A stretch of DNA of 64,000 nt from Chrysopilus asiliformis (taxonomy: Eukaryota; Arthropoda; Insecta; Diptera; Rhagionidae). The notes under the pieces are model-generated. The model ran no database searches, had not been told where the DNA came from, and worked only from the letters and a program-made list of their open reading frames with translations. How positions within the stretch are numbered: the stretch's first letter is position 1; every line of letters starts with the position of its first letter. Shown here in pieces: positions 1-11,180 of the stretch. A program made the position numbers and the translations under genes. The stretch spans positions 3,693,828 through 3,757,827 of the forward strand of contig OZ035963.1 in the NCBI GenBank assembly GCA_964034945.1. Direction: 5' to 3'.

Positions 1-1186
1 TTTAATGCGATTATTTCGTGTTTATTATAAAACGAAAGGTGAATATTACGTAGATCGAAATTTGTATTTTTTGTATAACAAACATTTAAAGGTTCTAATG
101 TAATTAAATTTATTTCGGTTTGTGTTTTGTAAAGGGTTTTATGAACAGTGAAATGGCTATGGGAAGAGTACTTTTTAAAAGTGAATTTTAGAATGAGTTT
201 CGGTGATGAATTAAATAATTTCCACATAAACGATTTGTAAGATCCTAATTCTCAGTGAAAGTGAAAATTCGGAAGAAAATAACGTTTAACTGAACCTCAT
301 GTAATGAGATTTTACGGACGTTGATAAAACAAAGAGTAGATAATATTTCATTTTAAACATAATTCAGACAAGATGCTGTTTTTAAGGTTCAAAATGCGAT
401 TTTTGCATTAACAAGAAAAATAAAAGAAATCTGACAAATTGCCAGCAAACCCTTCTCTCTTGCGATTTCTTGTTTTATTCAGCCGGTGGCTGGGCGTTGA
501 AAATAAAATATCAAATCGAAATTCCCACATTGGTACATGAAAAAACAAGGCTGGGCTTAAAAGGGGTAAATTTGAGTGGGAACGAAATTTGCTTAAAATA
601 CGACACATCAAGTGGTCAAAACCCGATCTAAATGGCTTGAGGTGTCCAGGATTTAGCTGAGGAGGGGGTTTAAGGGAAGCAGGGGGTGGGGTAATTGTTT
701 AATAAAACAAATCTTAGTCGATTGTTTATTCAGAACAGAAAACAATGTTTCTATCCGCTGATTGATTCAAAAGTTATATTGTGAGTGGTACCGGACGGGG
801 GAGAGGGGGAGGTCAATATAAATTTTGTTCAGCGAAAATATATAGGAATTTATACAGTCTGTAAAAAAATTTTCATTGAAATCTATTAAAGCAATTGCGC
901 GGGCATTGCCAGTACCTACTCTTACAGTCAGACAGACAGACAAACCTGGATTTTGTATATAGAAAATTTACACAGTAATAATAAAAATTTGTAGAAAATC
1001 CGCAAATAATTGACTTTTTTTTAAATTTATCGATGCGTACCGTTTTAATTAGAATACAAATGAAATAATGGAAAAAAAATTCCAGAAAGTATACATAAAA
1101 GCACTAAAAAACATGTAATTGCCGAATCAACATAATACCAAATAAAAATAATGTGCTATCATTTCCCTTTTTAATTTTCCACCTAT
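1..1186. other. Non-coding AT-rich stretch
   Basis: No coding region recognised. A short GACA run lies at about 928-941. The segment around 585-611 has a weak resemblance (TTAAAATACGACAC) to the end of the TACGTCAC repeat family found elsewhere in the window, too short to call. Confidence 0.6.
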
Positions 1187-1358
1187 CATGCTTATTCACA
1201 AATTTATTGTTAGCTAACAATATTGTTAAGTAACAATAAATTTCATAGCAATCCATAAAGAAAATGGTATTCATAATTTCGCTTGTTAAAAAGTTTCGTT
1301 AAAAATGTTCGTTGTGTTGTTATGGCAACAATTTTGTGAATTATTATAATAGTTGCAG

Positions 1359-1440
1359 TTGTATTGCATTCGGGGGTTGTTGTATTGCATTCCCGGATTG
1401 TTGTATTGCATTGGCGGATTTGTTGTATTACATTGCGGGG
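1359..1440. repeat. 21-bp tandem repeat, 4 copies
   Basis: Units begin with TTGTATTGCATT at 1359, 1380, 1401 and 1423 (the last reads TTGTATTACATT). The spacer after each is G-rich and varies. The 21-22 bp period explains the periodic open frame on the minus strand here, which is not judged a gene. Confidence 0.85.
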
Positions 1441-1534
1441 AGACGATAAATATTTTTTAAAACTGTTTTCTTCTATGGAAAACGGATCGCTGGTATCGCG
1501 AAGAAGTTGACTTGGTAATCCACGTGGTAATCCA

Positions 1535-1849
1535 ACATATCGTCGGTGATAGTGCAATACCGCGTATGAGCAGTTTGTAAATACCGCGTATCTACATTTT
1601 GAATGTTTTACGGGGGGAAGAAAAAGTTTGATATTTCTAACCCTTTAAAGAGATTTTCTCATCTAAGATTTTTTGGGACCTCATTATATGACTGTCATAA
1701 TGAGGTCCCAAAAAATCTTAGATGAGAAAATCTCTTTAAAGGGTTAGAAATATCAAACTTTTTCTTCCCCCCGTAAAACATTCAAAATGTAGATACGCGG
1801 TATTTACAAACTGCTCATACGCGGTATTGCAATATCACCGACGATATGT
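1535..1849. repeat. Near-perfect 315-bp palindrome (foldback)
   Basis: The left arm (1535 to about 1692) begins ACATATCGTCGG and the right arm (about 1694 to 1849) ends CCGACGATATGT. The arms match over roughly 155 bp with one base mismatch near the outer edge (GATAG against GATAT) and a two-base slip at the centre near 1693, with essentially no spacer. A transcript would fold into one long hairpin. It could be a foldback element, a hairpin-RNA source or an inverted-duplication artefact. Confidence 0.85.
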
Positions 1850-1865
1850 CTTTAAAAAAACAACA

Positions 1866-2356
1866 CAGTAGAACACGCTTAAATGCACATCGAACTTCGC
1901 AGAATTTAATGTGCATTTATCCGTGTTTTGCATTTATCCGTAGCACGGAAGCACGGAGAAATACACATTAATGTGCAATTATGCGAGTCAAAGATAAACA
2001 TGCAACTTTAATATTCCTGTAATAAACATTTTTAATTCAATTAAGCTACACAAAAACAATGAATCTAATTAAGAATTCATTTTATCACATAAAAATAACA
2101 AAAATCACATTTTTTTTGTTGTTTTTTTTGCACGTTTTATTTTTGCACATGTGCATTTAAACGTGTAAAATTTCATGTAATTTATACTTTTGGGGTATGA
2201 AAATGGTTGCATTTAAGGAAGTATTGCAATTAAGCGTGTTTAATTTATCCGTATATATTTATATGAAAAATGCTTTGAAATCCTCCAGGCACAAATATGG
2301 CGTCCAATTACACGAGTTTTACATTTAAGCGTCTTGCATTTAAGTGTGTTTTACTA
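1866..2356. mobile_element. pogo-like non-autonomous element
   Basis: The left end CAGTAGAACACGCTTAAATG matches, in inverted form, the right end GCATTTAAGTGTGTTTTACTA. A CAGTA start followed by CGCTTAAATGC-type sequence is characteristic of pogo/Tigger-group DNA transposons. Inside, the motif of TGCATTTAA or TGCATTTAT followed by CCGTG recurs several times. No transposase frame is seen. The expected TA target duplication is not preserved. Confidence 0.5.
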
Positions 2357-2702
2357 AAATCAATTTTTTTGCTTGAAAAATAAAATATATTTCTTCCCAA
2401 ACAACTAAAATTTATTTTTGCTATCGTAACAATACTTTTGAACAATTCTAACAAGCAATAGTGCACTCTGAATACGGTTTTATTTGACAATTTTTCGCTT
2501 AACAATATTATCGAAAATTCATAGCAAGCAAAGTGAAATGTGAATACCGATTTCTGTTCTAACAATTGTTATGGGTATTAACAAGCAATAATAGCTTTTG
2601 TGAATAAGCATGTATATTTCACAATTTATTGTTTGTTAAGCGAAACCAATTCTCGGACCAGTGCTCAAAATTCTGTCAATGATTCTGTGCTACACACTAT
2701 TG

Positions 2703-3113
2703 CAGCGATTCTCAACTGTGATGCTGCGGCACTTTGTGGTGTCGGCAAGAGCTCTAGGGCAGTGGTTTTTAACCTTGTTGGAGGTACTGTGTTGGAGGTA
2801 TGTCGCGGGAATATTTGTCCACATACAGCATATCCCCACTACATCGTATATTTTTATATGAACGCAAACGAAAGTAAAAACTCCCTGCGGCGCATCATTA
2901 TTTCGCTTCTTTTCAAATCTGATTTTTCAAAGCACAAACATTTTTAATGCCTCTGATCTGAAAAAGATTGCAATACTTAGAGCCTCAAATTGTCATTGGG
3001 ACCTCATATTTTTCAGATGCTCTAAATCTGCCACTGTGAGCGTTATGTAAGTCAGGTGTCACGGTATACGCTTTTTAAGAGTGCCGTGAACCGAAAAAGG
3101 TTAACAACCACTG
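2703..3113. mobile_element. Nested hAT-type fragments
   Basis: The inner element runs 2760-3113. CAGTGGTTTTTAACCTT at its left end pairs with AAAAAGGTTAACAACCACTG at its right end, a classic hAT terminal repeat. The flanking octamers CTCTAGGG and CACTATGG agree at 6 of 8 positions and suit a decayed hAT target duplication. Just upstream, 2703-2751 (CAGCGATTCTCAACTGTGAT, then CGGCAC...TGTCGGC) looks like the left end of a second hAT element. No transposase frame survives. Confidence 0.55.
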
Positions 3114-4169
3114 CACTATGGCAATTAATTTCCAGATCGTTGACTCTAAAGTAATTCCCATATTTAACCCTTTCTTCCTTTGGTGCGGAAAGTGTTGATA
3201 TTGAAGTTCAACTGTTAAAAGGTTGTCCACATAAATGAAATGGACTACACTCGACGGTCAAAAAAGATGAAGCAAGACAACATATTCGTAAAATACTAAA
3301 AAAAGGACGAAATAATGAGAAAGATCTGAAGTGAACATTGAGTTGGTTGTTGGCGTATTCAAATACTAATCAAGCTAAAAGGGTAACCATCATCATCGCC
3401 ATCAACACCACTGTCTGTTGTCGTCCGGATCATCTAAGAGGAAAGTGAGTAGATCGATAGACAGATATCCTTGGTCCTTGTTGGCTGAACTGAACTGGAA
3501 CAAGAAGGTGAATCCATTTTACAGAAAGAACCCTTTTATTCAGTTTATAGTTTTTTTTTTTCTTTTTAGATTACGGCATGCAAAAGGATAATAATAATAT
3601 TGCTGGTCCACATATTCCCCATGCCAGGACCAGGACAATGATGTAAATGATGATGATGTCGGTAAAAAGGGGAGCTATGGAAAATGATTCCATTGTCAAA
3701 AATTTATTTTTCCTACCCCGAATGACGGACATTCAAGCCGAAAACTCCCACCAAGTAGTTTAACTTCACTTCCGACCGACCGACGAAGATAACACTTGTG
3801 CACACACACATTCAAAAATATAGAAATAAAACGAATAACGAATTTAAGGGAATTTTAGGACACTATATAGTTTAATGTGCCATTTAAACAGAAATACATT
3901 GAGGTCAAGGGTCCAATTGTTGCCTAAAATGCGACACTACTATCTACAGGACAATAAACAGAATGTCCTTACATGAATGGGCAGCCGTCAGCCGAATTAA
4001 ACCCGGATCAATTTTTGGGCAACCAAATGGCTATGAATCGGAAATGATTTATAATTACAGGATATTTACACATAAAGGATAATTAAAGATGTTACACAAA
4101 TCGAATGGGGTCAAATGTTGTGTAATCAGAAGTGGGATGGTGAAACTTCTTGAAATATATTTTTAAAGT
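3114..4169. other. Non-coding stretch
   Basis: No gene or repeat recognised apart from short GAT trinucleotide runs near 3639-3657. Confidence 0.6.
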
Positions 4170-4352
4170 GTTGTCTATACAATAAGTCAGGCTTTTTTCA
4201 AGCTTTTAGACACCCTAGCTCCCACCTTCCCCTTGTGTTGCGCGTTTTTGCGATTTTTATATGAAGTTTAGTACCGCCGGCGGCGCCGCGCCGTCACACC
4301 ATCGCAGACCCACGCAACACAAAAACTGTGACGTCTTTTATGGAGAGCCTCT
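4170..4352 (-). mobile_element. TACGTCAC-family MITE, full copy
   Basis: The left end GTTGTCTATACAATAAGTCA (4170-) and the right end TGTGACGTCTTTTATGGAG (ending at 4352 in GAGAGCCTCT) match, in reverse orientation, the two ends of the copy at 45621-45790. The middle shares TTTTGCGATTTTTATATGAAGTTTAGTA with that copy and carries a GC-rich patch (GCCGGCGGCGCCGCGCCG). The ends form imperfect inverted repeats around a GACGTA/TACGTC core. No coding sequence. Confidence 0.6.
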
Positions 4353-6479
4353 AATACAATACAAAAAAACGAAGATGTTAATGAAGGAAGGAAGGGGGAG
4401 GGGGGAAAATGGGGTGATTTTTTTTTGTTTTTTGTTGAAAAAATAATTTACGTCAATGTCTATCTTCTATGGAGGATATTCTATATCGATTTTACCGCTT
4501 TCCCGGGGAACCCTTCACCTGATAATTTTTGAATCGATTGGGATGCGATTTCCTATATTGCATAAAGAATTTCATGCACAAATTTCCGTAATTAAAAAAA
4601 TACTGCTTATTCTGTTGCTTTAATGGAATTAGATCACGTTTTTACGATTAAAAAAAGATTCCTTATTGGATAAAATCAGATGTTTTTTTATGTTGTCCAC
4701 GAAAACGATGTCCCGTCCTGGACCAATTCAGAAGGTTCAAGCCCACCCCATTTTTATCACAATGAAAATATATTATTTTATAATTATCGATTAATTCGAG
4801 TTTAACCATTGAAAATTACAGTTTAACATCAAACTGAGCAAACCCCAACGCGCAATAAAAATAAATGGTAAAAAAATGATTAAAAAAAAGCATTAAAATT
4901 TCCGCAATTATCCTAGAAATGACAAATAAATTACTCACGTATGACATATCAGTAATTAACACAATTTCAATGCTTGAAGTTCATAAATTATATTGAAGCA
5001 TATTTTATGTCGTATATCAAATGATCGATAAAATTGGCTACTAAGCCACATAACAAACAAAATATTTTCAACCATTTATACAATAATTTGTGGCTAGTGG
5101 ATACATTCGATGCACAAACATTGTTCTAGTCTAATCTCCTGTTTACGTTCTGGTATTCAAATATTGATACCGACATATCTATTGTTATTTATATGAAATA
5201 TGCAAAAAAATAAACCGATAAATAGAATTTTTGTGCTTGGAATCAAATGGACCGAAACGTAATTTATTTAGAGGTGGACAGTTTTTACTAGTTTGCTACT
5301 AGTGTGCAAGTTTCGAAGGACATAAATTTTTGGAGCAGAAAATAGGGCACGTTGAAAATGTTACTTGATTTTTTTAAGAAGTAAAAGAGTTTTCCTCGGT
5401 CGCAAATAATGTATCTACGGTTCTTTTGCGAATTTTCCGATTACAGAAGTCAGTTCAGGACACCTCCGTGTGATAGAATTTTTTTTCGTGGTTTTCAGGT
5501 TATTATAATGATGATTTTTGAACCTTGAAACACCCCCACCCACTTTCGCTCTTCGTTTTGTGACATATAAAACTAATTTAGTCACACAATTTTTTTTTTA
5601 AATTTAAATTTTAATATCCCGAATGTCACAACGAAAAATTAACGATTTTCAACTCAGATAATATTTTGAACACATGTAATTGCGCGTTAATTGTAAATGT
5701 GAAACGTTTTTGACATTTTGTAATTGGTCTTGAGATTATAATGGCACTATGATTTTTTTTATTAATTAAATTGTAGAATCAGTTATGGTTTTGAAGCTTG
5801 ACATCAATGGGAATTTTATTCGATGCACACATTTAGGCGACATACGATTTAAATAGTATTTAATACATGTGTATTTCGAACAGGTATGAAGGATCTAAGA
5901 TATCCCAAGGTTCATCAACTTCTGCTCTGGTGGCTAAAGAACCCCTAAAATCACTAGGAGTGGTCTTAAGTGTTTTATTCACAGATCCTTCTGCGATACA
6001 AAAGGATGTAGTAAGCACCACTTAAACCTGATAAAGGGAAGTGTCATCTTCAGTTTAAGTGAAAGAGTTGTTCTTTTAAAACAGAAGACTCTTACGACTT
6101 CCACACATCATCCATCTTTTGTTCCATTTTTCCTCATAGACTTTCTTAATACAACAATTTTTTAAAATTTCTCCCTTTTCATTTTGTTTTATTTTATCAC
6201 TACGATTGTGTGAAAGGAGTATTTTCGCCGAGGGTTTCGGTTAGATGTAGAAATGTATGTAGAGTTGCCGGTGAATTTCTTGATACGGAAGATCCTAGCA
6301 AAGCGTACAAGAATAATTCCATATTGCGATTTTCTTATTCATCGTTTTATTGATGATGATGAAGTTCTTTTGAAATATGTTAAAATTTGCTTTTTCTTGG
6401 ATTTTATGATTTAGAGTTGTTGTTTTTTTTTGTCTGTGTGAAATGAAAGAAAATTTGAATAGAATTTTGGGGGTTACTA
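4353..6479. other. Non-coding AT-rich stretch
   Basis: No gene, element or tandem repeat could be supported here. Only short homopolymer runs are seen. Confidence 0.6.
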
Positions 6480-6729
6480 CACTCAGAAAAATGGAGGCTA
6501 ACTCGACGACCTACATACGGCGTAATTGGCCTCGGGCAGGCGCGCGTTCGCCTGCATGTGGGCAAGTAAAACTGAGTTGACCTGTGGTCGGAGAAATTCT
6601 GAAATTAAGCCACCAGCAGGTGATGTAGGGCATTGGGAGCTGCACGAGTTGACCTTAGATAGGTTAACTCTGACCGCTAGCTGGCTTACAGACACCTCTG
6701 TAAGGTCAGAGTTAACCTGACAAAAAGTT
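6480..6729 (+). mobile_element. CACTCAG MITE, copy 1, right end lost
   Basis: Begins CACTCAGAAAAATGG after a TA dinucleotide and matches copy 2 (33303-33572) with about six differences over 250 bp, including one 2-bp indel. Homology stops at 6729, so the right terminal repeat is missing. Internally, AGGTTAACTCTGACC (6661-6675) pairs perfectly with 6704-6718, and a GCAGGCG/CGCCTGC palindrome lies at about 6537-6556. The open frames across it are shadows of these repeats. Confidence 0.85.
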
Positions 6730-6780
6730 AGGGAGATTTTACAGGTTTTTTGGAATAATAATTTCACAAAAAATAATTTA

Positions 6781-6930
6781 AAAAAGGCAATTAAGATAAA
6801 GAGGGAGCGGGAAGGGGAAGGTGAATGTGAAGCTATAGGTGAAGGAAAATGGAAAATGGAACAGGAAAAAGAGAAAAGGAAAAAAGGGAAAGTAAAAACA
6901 GAAAGGGAACGCGGAAGCAAAAAAAAAAAC
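6781..6930 (+). repeat. Polypurine-rich tract
   Basis: About 150 bp that is almost all A and G on the plus strand, with runs such as GGGAGCGGGAAGGGGAAGG and GGAAAAAGAGAAAAGG. It begins about 50 bp beyond the truncated end of MITE copy 1. Confidence 0.8.
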
Positions 6931-7896
6931 CTGAGAAATTTTATACATAAAGCGATTTTGAATAATATTGCAATGCAAGGTCGTCCACTGTCAGGAGTCA
7001 CCTCAGAACATATTGAAAAAATGAGTCAATTAATAAAAAATTGAGCAAAAATCTTCAGTGCGATTGATTAGATTGATTAGTTTGAAAATTTTAAACCAAA
7101 ACGAAAATACAGTAAAGACATAATTCTGATAACACATTCCAAAAAAGGAAATTTTCCACACCAACTCATATGAAAAGTCTACCAATATGATTTTCTCTCG
7201 TTATGCATACACAATTAATAAAATGACTGCACCCCAAATTTGTTATCGCGGGTAGGCATTTACTAAATTGTTACACATTGTCAAATAATTTTACCAACTA
7301 TGCTAGGATATTTTCAACTCTTCTACGGCATTTCTGTTTTCAGTACTTTTTGAACATCGGCTGTTCTTTAATAAATCCACCACCATTACCACTAGAGTAG
7401 TTAATCGAATATGTTTCCCTGGGTTGAATACGTTATAAAGCTGTAAAATTTTAATAAGATGTTGTTTGATTTTGAAACCTTATCAAATTTTAATTAACAT
7501 ATATGGATTTTTTGGATTCTCATACAATATGCTGATCAAAATCGCTGAATATTTGAATTTTATGGTGAAAATTTTGATTATCCTGATTTATACGATCAAT
7601 ATGTACACGATTTTAGAAATATTTAGGTTTTAAATATGAGTCATATCCAATTATGAGTTAAGCGACTCAGTTACAATATCAATCAAATTTAAAATTTAGT
7701 TTAAAAAAAAAGAACTCTATTATAGAAAAAATCATAAAATAATTATAATTTTTGAAAATCCCTACGTATCAGCCACCAAAAGTGTATATATCGTATCTGC
7801 CACTAAAAATATAACTATCTAGTAGCAGATACGTGCCAGACACTAAAAACGCAAAGTAATTACAGTTCGTTTACTTTAATTACCCTCGATATCAAG
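6931..7896. other. Non-coding stretch with a small hairpin
   Basis: No gene seen. CGTATCTGC (7792-7800) and GCAGATACG (7825-7833) form a short inverted repeat, with related CGTATCAGCCACCAAAA upstream at about 7764, which hints at an old small element. Confidence 0.55.
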
Positions 7897-7977
7897 CAGC
7901 ATTTATGTCAACTATGAAGTCAGGGGTTGACATATGCCACGTGTCAACCGCTAACGTCACGGTTGACATAAATGCTG
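7897..7977. repeat. Small palindromic element (ATTTATGTCAAC family)
   Basis: CAGCATTTATGTCAAC (7897-7912) is repeated in exact inverse at 7962-7977. Inside the right half lies a second hairpin, GTCAACCG-CTAACGTCA-CGGTTGAC. The same core recurs at 39275-39312 and, more diverged, at 11256-11303. The size and layout suit a very short MITE. Confidence 0.65.
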
Positions 7978-9060
7978 TTTGGGATCTGATGTACAGGAGA
8001 AATATTTTTACCAAATGCTGTAAAAACAACTTGCATGACAAAATACTATTTTACTAAAATTCGAATCCATCAGATAATAGATTACTTTCAGATGTGAAAC
8101 AAAGATTTGTTTTATAGTACCAAATAATACCTTTACGAGTCATTAAATGTGTTAATAGATTTTTCCTCTATAATTGAATATCCTTTAAATCACTATCCCT
8201 TGCTAAGAAGGCGTTTCAAAAGAAATGCCGCGTATACAATTTGAGGGTGAATTTTATTTATGTAAAATGCACCAAACAGAAAAACTAGAATTTTTCTAAC
8301 TATTATTATAGAAAAACCTTCAGGTAAAAGTGAAAATTTTCGCATGCAGTTTAATGGAAATTCGGTGGAGACGTTTCCTCTTTAATTTGCTGTTCAGTGG
8401 TCATAATGAATTTTCCAATTGCAGGTATCTTGAATCCTGTTGTTGGAAAAGCGAGAGGTCGTGTAGGCGATAAACTAAAATGAAATTTCAAATTCCGCCT
8501 ATCATTTTCAAATATACATTCCCTTAACGGGCATTATTTAATTTTCCACGGACTTTTAGTGACTAGGGTTTAATGACAGGCCATCCAAATGTTTTCCTTT
8601 ATTTCACCATTGGCCAGTACGCGGGCTTTTCCACGTTCGTCCTGTGATCGTGTATAGAAAATTTCAGCGTAAAAATTTAGGATGCGTTTATAGTAGCGGT
8701 TAGTTGACGTTCATTTTGGTCGATTAAATTCGCATACATAGTGTGAAAATTGCGTCGTGTTTGGTTTTCCCACTTTGATGTCCGTTAAATTATTGCACTT
8801 TAAAGTCTATCGGGAAGTGTGGATGTGCCAATATTTTGGGAAATTTCATTAATATTTCTCAAGCGTTTGTTGTTCCATTGACACTTCAATGCAGTTTGCG
8901 TAGTTGAAAATGCAACTGTTATTTGGTAATAACTAACCAAAGGGCTTTTAGAAAATATTTTTTTATAGTTAGAGGGAGGGGTTTTTTTTCAATACACAGG
9001 GACTTTCATAGAGTTTAAAGTTTACATAAGAAAAACATATTAGGAAAAAATCCTGTGCTA
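7978..9060. other. Non-coding stretch
   Basis: Nothing recognised. No open frame of note and no repeat shared with the rest of the window. Confidence 0.55.
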
Positions 9061-9185
9061 AGGGCTATCTATAAAATATTGCATGTCACGTTAATTTTCG
9101 AATTTTTGGAACGCCCCCCTTTCCCTTCCCCCTTTCTTCGTCGTCCCGCTTTTTCCCAATTTTTGTATGGGATTTCATAATACGC
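9061..9185 (-). mobile_element. TACGTCAC-family MITE, diverged copy
   Basis: AGGGCTATCTATAAAATATT, then GCATGTCACGTTAATTTTCG, matches the reversed right end of the 45.6-kb copy. A C/T-rich middle and TTTTTGTATGGGATTTCATAA follow, as in other members. Confidence 0.5.
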
Positions 9186-9694
9186 GACGTTATTAAACAA
9201 CCCGTTACGACGTAGCGGGAAATTTAAGGATTGTGAAAGTTTACCGGGTATGAAATCCCTCCCGTATTATTATTCAAGATAAAAAAATAAATAAATTCAT
9301 TAATTATAATCGGTGTGTTATTAGTTTATTACTTGCATTGAAAACTCATCAATTACCATTGAAAACACTTTAAACTTTTTTTTAAAATAATTTTTGAGGA
9401 TATTTCTAATTGATTTGAGTGTTTCGGTTTAACGGAACATTTGATACAAACAAGAGATAATTTCTCAATTAAATTCAACATAATATGCTCAGTCATCAAT
9501 ATCATTACAGCTAAAAGTAATTAAAATTCAGGAAAATTCTCAATTTAATTTTTTTTTTACTTTCTTTATAGTTAACCATTGCACCATCCGATGAATGGAC
9601 CCATTAAAAATTACCCATTTTAACATGTATTTTTCACATCCGACTATATATAAACATATATATCGGTTAACATCCATCCATACAAAAAACATGC

Positions 9695-9860
9695 GAATAT
9701 AATGGCGGAATTCATATGAGCGTAAAGCGGCTGAATTCACGATGAATTGGAAAATTTCATTAAAATTTGGGTAATTGCGAGCCAATTGCTCGATTTTTGC
9801 TGCCGATGCATCTTGTTTTGCATATATGGGATAATTGTTTAAAATCCTTTTTACGTTTAC
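9695..9860. promoter_or_regulatory. Possible cis-regulatory segment
   Basis: The segment is locally more complex than its AT-rich surroundings. It holds several homeodomain-type cores (TAATTG near 9771 and 9832, ATTAAA) and an octamer-like TTTGCATAT near 9817. These short motifs occur often by chance, so this is only a suggestion. No target gene is evident. Confidence 0.15.
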
Positions 9861-10386
9861 CGCACCAGCCTCCAATCGACATCATCGCACCATCACCACC
9901 ACCGTAGAAATATGCAAACGAAAAACCTTTTACGCGTGAAAAATGTTTTTTTTTTCGAAATTTTCCAGTCCTTCAGTATACGGTGTGTGGGAGTATATCA
10001 TGTGAAAATTTAAAATTTTAAACCGGATTTATTTTCGTATATGAAATACAATGGAATAATGGTTTGTTTTCATGAAAATTTTTGATCCGAAAACTCAGGT
10101 CTAAAAATCTTCGGTTCAGACATAAAATTTTAAGATTTTTCAGTATCTTTTGAAGACATTATTAATGCCGTCATTTTTCCAAAAAAAAATGTCAAACTTG
10201 AGGGCTACTAAATGTTCCCGCAGACTCAGACTGGAAACTAGTTGTATTACCGAAGAAGAAAGATTTCGAAAAATCTTTCCGTTGGTACTGAAGGAAAAAT
10301 ATTTCCCATATTTTTTAAAAATCGAGAATTGCAGTCACACGAATAAAAAACTCACCTGATGATCAACAATCATTTCGTGAAAATTA

Positions 10387-10427
10387 TTCAAATATGTCGC
10401 ATCAACGATCCTGGCAACATATTTGAA
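10387..10427. repeat. 11-bp perfect hairpin
   Basis: TTCAAATATGT at 10387-10397 is exactly complementary to ACATATTTGAA at 10417-10427, with a 19-base loop. Confidence 0.7.
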
Positions 10428-11027
10428 TGAGAAATGAAAAAAAAAAGTTTTTGCGGTGCGTGGTTGAGTTAACGAAGCACTTCAAATGGATAAAATGGCA
10501 TAATTTTTAGTGGCTACTTTTTGAAAACATCGCAAAAAATGTTACATTTAATTCCACTTTCTGCTTTTAACTTGTATTAAAGTGAGAAAATTAAAGTGAG
10601 TGCGTGGTTATTTTATTATTCTCTTGCATTAGCGATTTTTTCGCATTTTACTCGTAAAAAGCTTTTTATCCAAAAAATAAAAATTAAATCTCTATAAAAA
10701 TGTACATTTTGCTAATAAAGAGATTTACATAAAAAAAATATTTTGTACAGGAATTTTTCATTAAATCTCTGGGTTTTTAAGCCATTAACTTTGACATGGT
10801 TTGAAAGATGTTTTTTTTTTTGTGTCTTAAAATTTTTTGGGAGGGTTCAGAGAAAAAATTATGAAAAAGGAGTAATCGTCAAATACTCTGTATGAGGATA
10901 GCCTGAATTTTGATTTAATTTGGGGAAGGGAGAAGTAGTGGTCCGAGTTTTGATGTAGGGAAAAGTTATGTAAAATTATATTCTAAATACATTTTACTTT
11001 TATAAGCTTTTGAATACAACCTAGGGG

Positions 11028-11180
11028 CTGTACTTAAAATACGTCACACTCATTTTCGGTCTTTCGGACCCATGCCCCCTTCTGTTATGCTTTTCGAGAT
11101 TTTTCTGATGGGGTTGGGTACCGCCTCCCCCCTCGTTAAGTGTACCGAACTTTATGGATAGTCCCTTATTGTTTTTAAGA
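11028..11180 (-). mobile_element. TACGTCAC-family MITE, diverged copy
   Basis: Opens with GGGGCTGTACTTAAAATACG, followed by TCACACTCATTTTCGGTCTTT. It continues through a C-rich block (CCGCCTCCCCCCTCG) and an AACTTTATGGATAG segment. The order and motifs match the family read in reverse. Confidence 0.5.

Larger units (their letters stand above)
1187..2612. mobile_element. 1.4-kb block bounded by 16-bp inverted repeats
   Basis: CATGCTTATTCACAAA at 1187-1202 is repeated exactly in inverted orientation at 2597-2612. Both copies lead inward into similar TTATTGTTA/TAACAATA-rich sequence, and 1199-1242 is itself a near palindrome of that motif. This is the pattern of terminal inverted repeats on a transposon that later received other insertions (the palindrome at 1535-1849 and the pogo-like element at 1866-2356). 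No transposase frame is visible and no target duplication is clear. The pairing could also be chance plus shared low complexity. Confidence 0.4.
9186..11027. other. Non-coding stretch
   Basis: No gene supported. A minus-strand open frame across 9540-9875 has no ATG at its start (it would need TTG) and matches nothing I recognise. The possible regulatory segment inside it is listed separately. Confidence 0.5.

Noticed and set aside
6498..7001. A 167-codon minus-strand frame with a near-identical counterpart at 33334-33585
   Set aside because: The shared part is the CACTCAG MITE and the rest is the polypurine tract. The frame changes at MITE boundaries and has no transposase motif.
9540..9875. 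A 111-codon minus-strand open frame
   Set aside because: The first codon is TTG, not ATG. No family likeness, and the second half reads as AT-rich noise.
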